The notes: a model not told the origin generated them from the sequence alone. Positions 1-10,228 are shown, counted from the stretch's first letter. The stretch is 64,000 nucleotides of DNA from Pseudonocardia asaccharolytica DSM 44247 = NBRC 16224 (GCF_000423625.1 NZ_AUII01000001.1:62001-126000), one strand, 5' to 3'. Numbers and translations: made by a program.

Positions 1-513
1 ACCGTCGTCCTCGGCGCGGCCGACACGTTCCGGGCCGCCGCCACCGAACAGCTCGTCACCTGGGGCGAACGCGCCGGGGCCGCGGTGGTGCGCGGGCCCG
101 AGGGCTCGGACCCGGCCAGCGTCGCGTTCGACGCCGTCAAACGTGCCACCGCCGACGGCGCGGACGCCGTGCTGCTCGACACGGCGGGCCGGCTGCACAC
201 CAAGACCGGGTTGATGGATGAGCTGGGCAAGGTCAAGCGCGTCGTGGAGAAGCAGGCCGAGGTCGACGAGGTGCTACTGGTTCTCGACGCCACGACCGGT
301 CAGAACGGGCTGATGCAGGCCCGGGTGTTCGCCGATGTCGTCAAGGTGACCGGGATCGTCCTCACCAAGCTCGACGGCACCGCCAAGGGCGGCATCGTGT
401 TCCGGGTGCAGCGCGAGCTCGGGGTCCCGGTGAAGCTCGTCGGCCTCGGCGAGGGCCCGGACGATCTGGCGCCGTTCGAGCCCGCCGCGTTCGTCGACGC
501 GCTGCTGAACTGA
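1..513 (+). CDS. ftsY: Signal recognition particle receptor FtsY, C-terminal part
   Basis: The reading frame is open from the first base, so the N-terminus lies outside the window. What remains is the C-terminal part of the SRP-type GTPase (NG) domain. It has the AADTFRAAA stretch after the P-loop region, the G3 motif DTAGR, the ATTGQNG segment and the G4 motif TKLDGTAKGG, followed by the conserved GLGEGPDDL closing helix. FtsY docks ribosome-SRP complexes at the membrane and pairs with Ffh, which is encoded 6 kb downstream. That ftsY - nitrogen genes - ffh order is common in actinobacteria. Identity is secure. Confidence 0.96.
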   Translation, partial: TVVLGAADTFRAAATEQLVTWGERAGAAVVRGPEGSDPASVAFDAVKRATADGADAVLLDTAGRLHTKTGLMDELGKVKRVVEKQAEVDEVLLVLDATTGQNGLMQARVFADVVKVTGIVLTKLDGTAKGGIVFRVQRELGVPVKLVGLGEGPDDLAPFEPAAFVDALLN

Positions 514-677
514 TCCTGGGCGCCCGGCGTCCGGCCGCCATGATCGACGTTTCGGCGCCGTGGGCCGCGATCCGCGCGGCCGCGGGCTCCCAAGCGTTGA
601 TCATGACGGCCGGGTTCCGCGCCACACCGCCAGGCCGGCGCAACCGTAATGCCGACGTAACGGCCGGGCGGGGCTCG

Positions 678-715
678 TTCACCCGGCGGAAACACCGGGC
701 GCCGGTCGTTGAAAC
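678..715 (+). promoter_or_regulatory. GlnR-type operator upstream of amtB
   Basis: The sequence reads TTCAC-n6-GAAAC-n6-CGCCG-n6-GAAAC. The actinobacterial GlnR consensus is GTnAC-n6-GAAAC repeated at 22 bp. Both GAAAC half-sites are exact and lie exactly 22 bp apart, and the first a-site matches at TnAC except for its first base. The third element (CGCCG) does not match. The site ends 48 bp before the amtB start, where an activator would sit. Binding is inferred from this pattern and from the regulated genes being ammonium-uptake genes. Confidence 0.72.
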
Positions 716-763
716 ATGTCGCAATGAGGATTCCCCCAGCCTGGATGACAGCTGGAGGGAATC

Positions 764-2164
764 GTGGTCAACGCAGGGAACACCGCCTGGGTACTCGCGA
801 GCGCCGCGCTCGTGATGCTCATGACGCCCGGTCTGGCGTTCTTCTACGGCGGGATGGTCCGCAGCAAGAACGTGCTGAACATGCTGATGATGAACTTCAT
901 CTGCCTCGCCGTCGTGGGCGTCCTGTGGGCCCTGTTCGGCTACAGCTGGGCCTTCGGCGACGACGTGTTCGGCGGTCTCATCGGGGGCAACGAGTTCGCC
1001 GGACTGGGCTCGACGATCGGACACCTCGTCGGCTACGAGTCGACCGACCCGGCGACCGGGGCGGTCACGCCGTGGCCGGGCGGCGACGCGCTGCCCACCA
1101 CCGCGTTCGTCATGTTCCAGCTGATGTTCGCGGTCATCACGCCGGCCCTGGTCTCGGGCGCGATCGCAGACCGGACGAAGTTCTGGGCGTGGACGGCGTT
1201 CGTCGCGGGCTGGGTCACCCTCTGCTACTTTCCCGTCGCCCACTGGGTGTTCTCCTTCGACGGGTTCACCGGACCGGACAACACCGGCGGTTGGATCGCC
1301 AACGTCCTGAAGGCCGAGGACTTCGCCGGGGGCACCGCGGTCCACATCAACGCCGGCGCCGCCGCCCTGGCACTGGCGATCGTGCTCGGCCGCCGCAAGG
1401 GCTGGCCGCGCGAGCGCATGCGCCCGCACAACCTCCCGTTCGTGCTGCTGGGCGCGAGCCTGCTCTGGTTCGGCTGGTACGGGTTCAACGCCGGATCGGC
1501 GCTGGCCGCCGGCGATCTCGCCGGGCTCGCCTTCACCAACACCACGCTCGCGACCGGCACCGCGGTGCTGGGCTGGCTGCTCGTCGAGCAGCTCCGCGAC
1601 GGCAAACCCACCACCCTGGGTGCCGCCTCGGGTGCGGTGGCGGGCCTGGTCGCGATCACCCCGGCCTGCGGGTTCGTCAGCCCGCTCGGCGCGCTCGCCA
1701 TCGGGGTCATCGCCGGTGCGGTCTGCGCGCTGGCCGTCGGGCTCAAGTACCGGTTCGGTTTCGACGACTCGCTCGACGTCGTCGGCGTCCACCTGGTCGG
1801 CGGGCTCGTCGGCACCCTGCTCATCGGCTTCTTCGGCACCAACAGCGTGAACCCGGCCGCGCCCGGGGAGAACGGCCTGTTCTATGGCGGAGGTCTCACC
1901 CAGCTCGGTCGTCAGGCACTGGCCGCGGGTGCGGTGATGCTCTACTCCTTCCTCATCGCGCTCATCCTTGGTTACCTCATCAAGGCCACCATCGGTTTCC
2001 GGGTCAGCGACGACGCCGAGGTGATCGGCGTCGACGAGACCGAGCACGCCGAGACCGGCTACGACTACTCGGGCCTCGGTGGCGTCGGCGGGCTGGGGTC
2101 GACCCGGCCTCGGCTCGCCTCGTCCGAAGGCCCGGCCCGGGCCACCGCAGGCAAGGAGAACTGA
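764..2164 (+). CDS. amtB: Ammonium transporter AmtB
   Basis: This 466-residue protein is a polytopic Amt/Rh channel that conducts ammonium/ammonia across the cytoplasmic membrane. It has the N-terminal FFYGGMVRSKN motif, the twin pore histidines at about H194 (AVHINAG) and H343 (GVHLVGG), and roughly 11 hydrophobic helices, with a hydrophilic cytoplasmic tail. The GTG start is chosen because GGAGG lies 5 nt upstream and nothing earlier in frame carries the first helix. It is the first gene of amtB-glnK-glnD, with 3 nt to glnK. GlnK normally plugs AmtB when nitrogen is plentiful. Confidence 0.97.
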   Translation: MVNAGNTAWVLASAALVMLMTPGLAFFYGGMVRSKNVLNMLMMNFICLAVVGVLWALFGYSWAFGDDVFGGLIGGNEFAGLGSTIGHLVGYESTDPATGAVTPWPGGDALPTTAFVMFQLMFAVITPALVSGAIADRTKFWAWTAFVAGWVTLCYFPVAHWVFSFDGFTGPDNTGGWIANVLKAEDFAGGTAVHINAGAAALALAIVLGRRKGWPRERMRPHNLPFVLLGASLLWFGWYGFNAGSALAAGDLAGLAFTNTTLATGTAVLGWLLVEQLRDGKPTTLGAASGAVAGLVAITPACGFVSPLGALAIGVIAGAVCALAVGLKYRFGFDDSLDVVGVHLVGGLVGTLLIGFFGTNSVNPAAPGENGLFYGGGLTQLGRQALAAGAVMLYSFLIALILGYLIKATIGFRVSDDAEVIGVDETEHAETGYDYSGLGGVGGLGSTRPRLASSEGPARATAGKEN

Positions 2165-2505
<341 letters not shown>

Positions 2506-2506
<1 letters not shown>

Positions 2507-4842
2507 TGGTCGACTCGGCGGATGACCTCGTCGCGGCGAAGGCCGCCCTGCTGCGCACGCCGGGCGGCAGGCGGCGGCTTCGCCCGGAGGCCCTGCGCAC
2601 CGCGCTGGTGGACCTCCACGACTTCTGGTTGTCCGCGCGGGCCGCGGCGGCCGGGTTGGGTGCGGGCGTCGCGCTGGTGGCGGTAGGGGCGCTCGGTCGC
2701 CGCGAGCTCGCCCCGCATTCCGATCTCGACCTGGTGCTGCTGCACGACGGGCGGCACGAGATCGAGCGGCTGGCCGAGCGGCTCTGGTACCCGCTGTGGA
2801 ACGCGGGGATCGGGCTCGACCACTCGGTCCGCACCCCCGGCCAGGCCGTCGCGGTCGCGGCCGGTGATCTGTGCGCCGCCATGGGGCTGCTGGAGGCCCG
2901 GCACATCGCCGGCGACGCGGAGCTGTCGGGCACGCTGCACGCCGCCGTCCGCCGGGCCTGGCGGGCGGGTATCCGCGGCCGTTTCGACGAGATCACCGAC
3001 GCCGCCGCGCAGCGCTGGCGCACGGCAGGCGACGTCGCGCACCGGGTGGAGCCGGACCTGAAGAACGGTCACGGCGGGCTGCGCGACGTCCAGCTGCTCG
3101 ACGCGCTGGCCGCGGCGCAGCTGGTCGAGCGGCCCGGCGGCGAGGTCGCCGCGGCCCACGCCCTGCTGCTCGATGTGCGCACCGAGCTGCACCGGCTCGC
3201 CGGCCGGCCCCGCGACGTGATGCGGGCCCAGGACGCCGACGAGATCGCGGCGGTCCTGGACCTCGGCGACCGCTTCGAGCTGGCCAGGGCGCTGTCCGGG
3301 GCGGCCCGGGCGGTGGCGTTCGCCGCCGAGGTCGGGCTGCGCGCGGCGCGCGGCGGGCTGCCCCGCCGGGGGCTCGCCGCGCTGCGCAGGACCCCGGTGC
3401 GCCGCCCGCTCGGCTCCGGCGTCGTCGAACACCTCGGAGAGGTCGCGCTGGCCAGGGGCGCCTCGGCGACACGCGACCCGGCGCTCGTGCTGCGGGTGGC
3501 GGCCACCGCCGCGCGGACCGGGCTGCCGATGGCCCCCGCGACCCTGCACCGACTGGCCGACACCGCCCCCGAGCTGCGCGAACCCTGGCCCCGCCCGGCG
3601 CTCGACGAGCTGCTGTCGCTGCTGGGCGCGGGCCGCGGCACCGTGGGGGTGGTCGAGGCGCTGGACCGGACCGGGCTGTGGGGCAGGCTGTTCCCCGAGT
3701 GGGGCGCGGTACGTGACCTTCCGCCGCGCGACCGCGCACACCTGTGGACGGTGGACCGCCACCTCGTGGAGACCTGCGCCCAGGCCGCCCGGCTCACCAC
3801 CCGGGTGGCGCGGCCCGACCTGCTGCTGGTCGGGGCGCTGCTGCACGACATCGGCAAGGGCCGCGGCGGCGACCATTCGGTGGTCGGGGCGTCGCTGGCC
3901 ACCCGGATCGCGGGCCGGCTCGGCCTCGGCGCGTCCGACGTCGCCGTGCTCGGCGCGCTCGTCCGGCATCATCTGCTGCTGCCGCACACCGCCACCCGCC
4001 GCGATCTCGACGACCCGGCGACCGTCACCCGCGTCGTCGACGCCCTCGGGGGCAACGGGCTGGTCCTCGACCTGCTCGACGCGCTCGCCGAGGCCGATGC
4101 GCTCGCCACCGGCCCGGGGGTGTGGAGCCCGTGGAAGCAGCGGCTGATCCGCGATCTCACCGGCCGCGCCCGGGCGCTGATGGCCGGTGAGCCGCTGCCG
4201 GGTCCCGGCCCGCTCAGCGCGGCGAACCGGGAGCTCGCGGCGGCGGTGCTCGCCGACGGACGACCCCAGGTCCGGATGAGCGGAACGGAGGCCGCCAGCG
4301 TCGTCGTCGCGGCCCCCGCGGCCGCCCGGGTGGAGGGGCCGGGCCCGCTGTCGGCCGCCGCGGGCGTGCTGGCCCTGCACTCATTGCAGGTGTACGCCGC
4401 GGAGCTGCGTACCGAGGGGACCGTCGTGGTCCACGAGTTCCTGGTGTCCCCGCGGTTCGGCGGGCTGCCCGATCCCGCGCTGATCCGGGCCGATCTGATC
4501 CGGGTGCTCGACGGCACGCTGGTCCTCGCCGACGCGCTGGCCCGCAAGGAGCGCGACTATGCCCCGGCTGCCCCGGCCGCCCACGACGCGGCCCCGCCGC
4601 GGGTGCTCTGGTTCGACGACGAGGCCAGCGGTGTGGTGGTGCTCGAACTGCGCGGGACCGACCGCATCGGGCTGCTGCACCGGGTCGCCGCGGCGCTGGA
4701 AGGCTGCGGGATCGAGCTGCGGTGGGCGCGCGTGTCCACCCTCGGCTCCTCGGTGGTCGACTCGTTCGGCGTGGGCGGCCGCAGGCCGGCAGAGACCGAA
4801 CGCCGGAGGGTGGAGCAGGCCGTGCTGGCCGCCGCGGGGTGA
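2506..4842 (+). CDS. glnD: PII uridylyl/adenylyl-transferase GlnD
   Basis: This 778-residue bifunctional sensor modifies and demodifies the PII T-loop in response to glutamine. The nucleotidyltransferase motif is at about residues 59-78 (VGALGRREL followed by SDLDLVLLHDG). The HD hydrolase domain has LLHDIGKG at about 445. Two C-terminal ACT domains bind glutamine; the last, from about residue 709, includes LRGTDRIGLLHRVA. ATG overlaps the glnK stop (TGATG), giving translational coupling. Length is at the short end for GlnD but all catalytic blocks are present. In actinobacteria the enzyme usually adenylylates rather than uridylylates GlnK. Confidence 0.95.
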
Positions 4843-4862
4843 GAAGACGGCCCCCTGGACCG

Positions 4863-5291
4863 TCAGCTCGCCGGTTCGATGTTCTGGTTGAGGTGGAAGA
4901 AGTTCTCCGGGTCGAAGGTGGCCTTGACCTGTTGCAGGCGCCGGTAGTTGCGTCCGTAGTTCTCCGGGGCCCGCACCATGTCGTCCTCTGCCATGAAGTT
5001 GATGTAGTTGCCCTCGGTGCCCGAGTAGGGGTGGACGGCGGCGTAGTAGTCCCGCACCCACCGGATGTCGGCCTCGTCGTCGGTTGGTTCCGGCCGGAAC
5101 GATCCGAGGACCATCGCGTACCTCGCGTCGCGGTGGCCGAACGCCGTCTCCTCCGGGTCGACCCGCGCCGTTGATGGGGTAGAGGTTCTCGTCGAGGCGA
5201 CGGTCGGCGTCCGGGGACCGTGCTCGACGTGCGCCGCGATGACCTCGTCGGGCCGCTCGCGGACGAAGCCCGCCTTCCAGTACTGCCGGAT
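4863..5291 (-). pseudogene. C-terminal remnant of a FAD-linked (BBE-type) oxidoreductase
   Basis: On the minus strand, about 140 residues resemble the C-terminal substrate/BBE domain of berberine-bridge-type FAD oxidoreductases. They include IRQYWKAGFVRERPDEVI, DPEETAFGHRDARYAM and the closing YRRLQQVKATFDPENFFHLNQNI. The FAD-binding domain is missing. Around 5165-5205 the conserved LYPINGA segment sits in another frame, so two compensating frameshifts interrupt the domain. It continues in frame, without a start of its own, from a fragment of an unrelated regulator. I read it as a decayed gene end. Confidence 0.8.
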
Positions 5292-5300
5292 CCCCTTGGG

Positions 5301-5546
5301 TACAGCTCGTCGAAGGCCGCGCCCGATCGTCGCCGCGACCTCGACCAGCCGGCGAGCGTCGGGCGGCAGTTGCAGGAGCCGGGCAGTGATCATGGGGTGG
5401 TCCGTGGGGGTGCGGGCTGGGCGCGCCGCGGAGTCCCCGAAACCCGTCCGCACGGCCTCGGCCACGAACAGTGGGTTGCCCTCGGTCTCCTTCCACAGAC
5501 GCGCCGCGGCGGCGGTGTCGAGGACCTTCCCACCCACCGCCGCAGC
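5301..5546 (-). pseudogene. Internal fragment of a LuxR/AfsR-type ATPase regulator
   Basis: About 80 minus-strand residues match the central region of large LuxR/AAA transcriptional activators: LWKETEGNPLFVAEAVRTG, then ITARLLQLPPDARRLVEVAATIGR. This is the sensor/arm segment after the ATPase core. No Walker motif, DNA-binding domain or plausible start is present. It is fused in frame to the oxidoreductase remnant on its downstream side, so the junction at about 5291-5301 looks like a deletion scar joining two former genes. Confidence 0.7.
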
Positions 5547-5592
5547 CATCTCCGCCGTGGCCCCGGGTCCAGAGGCCCGAGCGCACCCGCTG

Positions 5593-5781
5593 TCAGGCTT
5601 CCGGCCTGGCTGAGGCATCGGCGCAGCCGCGCCAGTGGGTGAGCTTCGCGACCTCCTCGTCGCGCGCCGTGCCGCCCAGCAGCACCGGGGCGGTGGACGA
5701 GCGCTGCAGTCGGACGTCGACGGCTGGTCGCTCGTCGGCCAGGCGTGCATGGATCCCCGCTGCGGTGGCGCTCCAGTGCAC
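5593..5781 (-). other. Possible further coding remnant in the decayed segment
   Basis: One minus-strand frame reads like real protein over about 60 residues, including GIHARLADERPAVDVRLQRS and VLLGGTARDEEVAKLTHWRG, with a G/C-rich third codon position. It has no convincing start and ends before the LuxR-like fragment. I cannot assign a family. It may be a third gene fragment in the 4.9-5.8 kb graveyard. Confidence 0.25.
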
Positions 5782-5905
5782 ACCCGGTCGCGCCGACGGG
5801 CAAGCCGTTCGGCGAATCGGGATCCCCGGCCGGGCCGGGCGGGCGGCCGGCCCGGCAAGAATGGTTGCGACGGAACGAATCGCTCGTCCGACGCGTTCTC
5901 GACCC

Positions 5906-6517
5906 ATGACCCGCGGTCCCGCCTCGCCCGGCCCGGTCCGGCTCACGCTGCCCGGGCGGTCGCTCGTGCTGCTCGCGGGGGTCCCCGGCGCGGGGAAGAG
6001 CACCCTGCTCGCGGGGCTTCCGGCGGGCCCGGACGTCGCCCTGCTCGACTCCCAGACCCACCGCGACGCGCTCGCCCGGCGGCTGCCCGCCGGGACGCCC
6101 TACCGGCGCTACCGGCTGCTGGTACACCTGCTGCACCGGCTCGCGATCGTGCGCGCGGCGGCCCTCGGGCCCTCCGTCGTCCTCGTCCACCTGCCGGCGA
6201 CGTCGGTGGCGTGCCGGCAGATGGTCGCGCTGCTCGCGGCCCTGACCGGACGTTCGGCGCATCTGGTCTGGCTCGACGTCGAGGCGGCCGACGCGCTGCA
6301 GGGCCAGGCCGCCCGTGGCCGGGTGGTCCCTTCGGCGTCGTTCGCCGCACATGCCGGGCGCGCGGCGGGGCTCGCCGAGTCGTTCCGCGCCCACGGCCCC
6401 CCGCCCGGTTGGTCGGACGTCACCGTGCTCGACCGGGCGGGTGCCCGCCTCGGCCTGGGCCTGGACGTGTCGACCGGACCACGGGACGTCCCCGCGACCC
6501 GGCAAGTAGGCTCATAG
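5906..6517 (+). CDS. Small P-loop ATP/GTP-binding protein of unknown role
   Basis: This 203-residue protein carries a clear Walker A motif, GVPGAGKST, near residue 20, followed by LLDSQTHRDALARRLP and a predicted kinase-like alpha/beta fold (VVLVHLPATS, HLVWLDVEA). It resembles the AAA_33/zeta-toxin-like kinase group in layout, but I cannot name a substrate. ATG at 5906 is preferred; an in-frame ATG at 5861 is possible. It sits alone between the gene graveyard and ffh, and its last codons overlap the ffh promoter. Confidence 0.7.
   Translation: MTRGPASPGPVRLTLPGRSLVLLAGVPGAGKSTLLAGLPAGPDVALLDSQTHRDALARRLPAGTPYRRYRLLVHLLHRLAIVRAAALGPSVVLVHLPATSVACRQMVALLAALTGRSAHLVWLDVEAADALQGQAARGRVVPSASFAAHAGRAAGLAESFRAHGPPPGWSDVTVLDRAGARLGLGLDVSTGPRDVPATRQVGS
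6507..6512 (+). promoter_or_regulatory. -10 box of a leaderless ffh promoter
   Basis: TAGGCT (TANNNT type) ends 7 nt before the ffh GTG, which places the transcription start at or next to the start codon. It overlaps the last codons of the upstream gene. No good -35 element is visible. Confidence 0.45.
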
Positions 6518-6519
6518 GG

Positions 6520-8076
6520 GTGTTCGACACCCTCTCCGAGCGTCTCAGCGGGACGCTGCGCGACCTGCGCGGCAAGGGCCGGCTGTCCGAAACCGACATC
6601 GATGCCACCGCGCGGGAGATCCGCATCGCGCTGCTCGAGGCCGACGTCGCGCTGCCGGTGGTGCGGTCCTTCATCGCCAAGGTCAAGGAGCGGGCCAAGG
6701 GCGCTGAGGTCTCCCAGGCGCTGAACCCGGCCCAGCAGGTCGTCAAGATCGTCAACGAAGAGCTCATCGGGATCCTCGGTGGCGAGACCCGGCGGCTCGC
6801 GCTGGCGAAGGAACCGCCGAGCGTGATCATGCTCGCCGGCCTGCAGGGTTCCGGTAAGACCACGCTGGCCGGCAAGCTTGCGTACTGGCTGCACAACCAG
6901 GGACACACCCCGCTGCTCGTCGCGGCCGACCTGCAGCGCCCCAACGCGGTCAACCAGCTGCAGATCGTCGGGGAGCGGGCCGGGGTGCCCACGTTCGCGC
7001 CCCATCCGGGTGCGTCGGCGACCGCCGGGGCCGACCCGAGCCTCGGCCCCGGCGATCCGGTCGAGGTCGCCCGCCATGGCGTGCAGCACGCGCGCGACAA
7101 GATGTACGACGTCGTCATCGTCGACACCGCGGGCCGCCTCGGCGTCGACGAGGAGCTGATGCGCCAGGCCGCCGACATCCGCGACGCGGTGCAGCCGGAC
7201 GAGACGCTGTTCGTCGTCGACGCCATGATCGGCCAGGACGCGGTGGCGACGGCCGAGGCGTTCCGCGACGGCGTCGGCTTCACCGGCGTGGTGCTCACCA
7301 AGCTCGACGGTGACGCCCGCGGTGGTGCCGCGCTCTCGGTGCGCGAGGTGACCGGCCAGCCGATCCTGTTCGCCTCCAACGGCGAGAAGCTGGCCGACTT
7401 CGACGTCTTCCACCCCGACCGGATGGCCAGCCGGATCCTCGGCATGGGCGATCTGCTCACCCTCATCGAGCAGGCCGAGCAGGTCTTCGACGCCGAGCAG
7501 TCGGCCAAGACCGCGGCCAAGATCGGTACCGGGGAGCTGACGCTGGAGGATTTCCTCGAGCAGATGCTGGCCATCCGCAAGATGGGCCCGATCGGCAACA
7601 TCCTCGGAATGCTGCCGGGCGCGAACACCGGTCAGATGAAGGATGCGCTGGCCCAGGTCGACGACAAGCAGCTCGACCGGCTGCAGGCCATCATCCGCGG
7701 CATGACCCCGGCCGAGCGGGCCGACCCGAAGATCATCAACGGCTCGCGGCGGCTGCGGATCGCCAACGGCTCCGGCGTGACGGTCAGCGACATCAACGAC
7801 CTGGTCAACCGCTTCTTCGAGGCCCGCAAGATGATGAAGCAGATGGCCGGGCAGCTCGGCTTCGGCGGCACGCAGCGGCAGTCGAAGAGCCGCAAGGGCC
7901 GCAAGGGCGCCAAGGGCCGCAAGAGCCCGACGCAGCCGAAGGTGCGCGGTGGAACGCCCGACCTCTCGCGGATGCCACCGGGCCCGCAGGAACTGCCGCC
8001 CGGGCTCGGCGGACTCGACCAGCTGCCGCCCGGCTTCGACCCTTCGAAGCTGAACTTCGGCAAGAAGCCGCGCTGA
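6520..8076 (+). CDS. ffh: Signal recognition particle GTPase Ffh (SRP54)
   Basis: This 518-residue SRP core protein binds signal sequences and 4.5S RNA and forms the twin-GTPase complex with FtsY. The N domain is residues 1-90. The G domain has GLQGSGKTT at 107-115, DTAGRLG and TKLDGDARGG. The methionine-rich M domain includes GDLLTLIEQAE, the RNA-binding SRRLRIANGSG and MMKQMAGQLG. A Lys/Arg-rich then Pro/Gly-rich tail ends the protein. GTG at 6520 matches the family start MFDTLSERL. The downstream amidohydrolase overlaps by 1 nt (TGATG). Confidence 0.98.
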   Translation: MFDTLSERLSGTLRDLRGKGRLSETDIDATAREIRIALLEADVALPVVRSFIAKVKERAKGAEVSQALNPAQQVVKIVNEELIGILGGETRRLALAKEPPSVIMLAGLQGSGKTTLAGKLAYWLHNQGHTPLLVAADLQRPNAVNQLQIVGERAGVPTFAPHPGASATAGADPSLGPGDPVEVARHGVQHARDKMYDVVIVDTAGRLGVDEELMRQAADIRDAVQPDETLFVVDAMIGQDAVATAEAFRDGVGFTGVVLTKLDGDARGGAALSVREVTGQPILFASNGEKLADFDVFHPDRMASRILGMGDLLTLIEQAEQVFDAEQSAKTAAKIGTGELTLEDFLEQMLAIRKMGPIGNILGMLPGANTGQMKDALAQVDDKQLDRLQAIIRGMTPAERADPKIINGSRRLRIANGSGVTVSDINDLVNRFFEARKMMKQMAGQLGFGGTQRQSKSRKGRKGAKGRKSPTQPKVRGGTPDLSRMPPGPQELPPGLGGLDQLPPGFDPSKLNFGKKPR

Positions 8077-9173
8077 TGGTGCCCGAGGTTCCCGCCGCCG
8101 GCTACCGGCTCCGGGGCGTGCTGCTGCCGTCCGGCGACAGCACCGAGCTGTTCGTGGACGGCGCGGGACGGATCAGCGCCGAACCCCTGACCGCCGCCGA
8201 AACCCTGCTCGACGGCGGGTGGATCGTCCCCGGCCTCGTCGACGCGCACTGCCACATCGGGCTGGGGCCGTCCGGGCCCGTCGAGCTCGACGAGGCGGAG
8301 GAGCAGGCCCGCACCGACCGGGACGCGGGGACGCTGCTCATCCGCGACTGCGGCTCGCCGGTCGACACCTCGCCGCTGCAGGCTCGCGCGGACCTCCCGC
8401 AGATCATCCGGGCGGGCCGGCACATCGCGCGGCCCAAGCGCTATATCGGCGGCCTCGCCGTCGATCTGGACGATCCGGCGCTACTGCCCGAGGTCGTCGC
8501 CGAGCAGGCCGCGGCCGGCGACGGCTGGGTCAAGCTCGTCGGCGACTGGATCGACCGTGGCGTGGGCGACCTGGCGCCGCTGTGGCCCGACGACGTGCTG
8601 GCCGAGGCCATCGCGACGGCGCACGAGGCCGGTGCCCGGGTCACCGCGCACGTCTTCGGAACCGACGCCCTGCCCGGCCTGATCGGCGCGGGGATCGACT
8701 GCATCGAGCACGGTACCGGGCTGACCGACGACCTGATCGCCGAGATGGCCCGCCGCGGCACGGCGCTCGTCCCCACGTTGATCAATGTCGAGACGTTCCC
8801 CGGCATCGCGGAGCGCGCTGCGAAGTACCCGGCCTACGCCGCGCACATGCGCGAGCTGCATCGCACCGCGGGCAGCGTGGTGCGATGCGCCGTCGAGGCC
8901 GGGGTTCCGGTGTTCGCGGGCACCGACGCCGGCGGCGGGATCCGGCACGGCCGGATCGTCGATGAAATCCTGGCCCTGCACGCCGCCGGGCACACCGACG
9001 CGATCGGGGCTGCGAGCTGGGCGGCGCGGGCGTGGCTGGGCAGACCGGGGCTCGACACCGGCGCGCCCGCCGATCTCGTCGTCTACCGGAGTGATCCGCG
9101 GGCCGACCCGGCCGCGTTGCGCGAACCGGCGCTCGTGCTGCTGCGCGGCCGGGTGGTGCACGCAACGGGCTGA
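8076..9173 (+). CDS. Amidohydrolase-superfamily metal-dependent hydrolase
   Basis: This 365-residue TIM-barrel hydrolase has a binuclear metal-site signature. VDAHCH gives H58/H60, KLVGDW gives a probably carboxylated K153, AHVFG gives H192, EHGTGL gives H212 and AGTDAGG gives D284. The C-terminal strand returns to the small beta-sandwich (ADLVVY, VLLRGRVVHATG), as in imidazolonepropionase/prolidase-like members. The substrate cannot be deduced. The start codon overlaps the ffh stop, so the two are translationally coupled, although a functional link to SRP is not obvious. This arrangement recurs in related actinobacteria. Confidence 0.85.
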   Translation: MVPEVPAAGYRLRGVLLPSGDSTELFVDGAGRISAEPLTAAETLLDGGWIVPGLVDAHCHIGLGPSGPVELDEAEEQARTDRDAGTLLIRDCGSPVDTSPLQARADLPQIIRAGRHIARPKRYIGGLAVDLDDPALLPEVVAEQAAAGDGWVKLVGDWIDRGVGDLAPLWPDDVLAEAIATAHEAGARVTAHVFGTDALPGLIGAGIDCIEHGTGLTDDLIAEMARRGTALVPTLINVETFPGIAERAAKYPAYAAHMRELHRTAGSVVRCAVEAGVPVFAGTDAGGGIRHGRIVDEILALHAAGHTDAIGAASWAARAWLGRPGLDTGAPADLVVYRSDPRADPAALREPALVLLRGRVVHATG

Positions 9174-9222
9174 GCGCCCCGCCCGGCAGGCCGTTGCGCC
9201 GTTCGGCCGGTAGCGTCGAGAC

Positions 9223-10041
9223 GTGCGATCACCGGAAAGGGACCAGGGTCCGTGGCCGGGTGACAGCGGGTCGCCCGGGCAGGCCACACCCGAACCCGGC
9301 CCGTCGCCCGGCGCACCGCCGTCCCAGCCCCCTGCACAACCCCCTGCCCGGCCGCAGCACCGCTGGGGCCTGGGGGCGTACGCGCTCGCCGCGGCGGTGT
9401 TCCTGTCGGTCTCGGCGCTGCTCGGGCTGCTGGTCTTCCGCCGCGGCCCACCGTCCGTGGCCGGGCTGGCCGTCGGGCTCGCGGTGCCGACCGTGCTCGC
9501 CGCGGCCACGGCGATCCTGAGCACCGTGGTGCGCGGCAACGGGCCGCGCCGCGATCTCGGGCTGCGGTTCTCCTGGCGCGACGTCGGCCTCGGTCTGGCG
9601 TTCGGCTTCGGCGGCCTGGTGCTCACCATCCCGGCGTCGCTGATCTACGCGAGGATCCTCGGCCCGGAGCGCGCGACCTCCGCGGTCGGGGAGGTGTTCG
9701 CCGGGCTCAGGGCGGGCGCCGCGGGTGCCGCGGTGGTGTTCGTGATCGTCGTGCTGCTGGCCCCGCTCTGCGAGGAGATCGTCTATCGCGGGCTGCTCTG
9801 GGGCGCGCTGGAGAAGCACGGGGCCGATCGCTGGCTCGCGTTCGCGCTCACCACGGTGCTGTTCGCCCTCGCACATTTCGAGTTCACCCGCACCCCGCTG
9901 CTTGCGGTCATCGCGATCCCGATCGGGCTGGCGCGGGTGGTGACGGGCCGGCTGACGGCCAGCATCATCGCGCACCAGATCAACAACCTGCTGCCGGGCA
10001 TCGCGCTGCTCCTGACGCTGCTCGGCGTCTCGCCGATCTGA
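9223..10041 (+). CDS. CPBP-family intramembrane glutamic endopeptidase
   Basis: This 272-residue protein has a Pro/Gly-rich cytoplasmic N-terminus (about 45 residues) and then several membrane helices. The family motifs are present: [14 protein letters not shown] (EExxxR) at about 184, FALAHFE, and HQINNLLPG near the C-terminus. These form the active site of the Rce1/Abi (CPBP) proteases. The substrate is unknown. A TAGCGT box at 9211-9216 lies 6 nt before the GTG, so the transcript is probably leaderless. It lies alone between the ffh and rpsP groups. Confidence 0.85.
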   Translation: MRSPERDQGPWPGDSGSPGQATPEPGPSPGAPPSQPPAQPPARPQHRWGLGAYALAAAVFLSVSALLGLLVFRRGPPSVAGLAVGLAVPTVLAAATAILSTVVRGNGPRRDLGLRFSWRDVGLGLAFGFGGLVLTIPASLIYARILGPERATSAVGEVFAGLRAGAAGAAVVFVIVVLLAPLCEEIVYRGLLWGALEKHGADRWLAFALTTVLFALAHFEFTRTPLLAVIAIPIGLARVVTGRLTASIIAHQINNLLPGIALLLTLLGVSPI

Positions 10042-10228
10042 GGCCACCCGGCTCTGTTCGTCCGGCAGGCGGCCGTCTGGCAGAATAACCGACCGGCCCC
10101 CGGCTGGCCCTCTACCGTGCCGCGGCCGTAGACGTCGAGTGAGCGCAGCCCGTAACCCCACGCGAGCCGCGTTGACTCAGCAGAGCACGATCCATCGAGA
10201 CATTCATGGGCGAGGAGCAGTTAGCAGC

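Noticed and set aside
5635..6519. Upstream extension of the ffh frame
   Set aside because: The Ffh family begins at FDTLSERL (GTG 6520). The preceding 295 codons are out-of-frame sequence of the P-loop gene.
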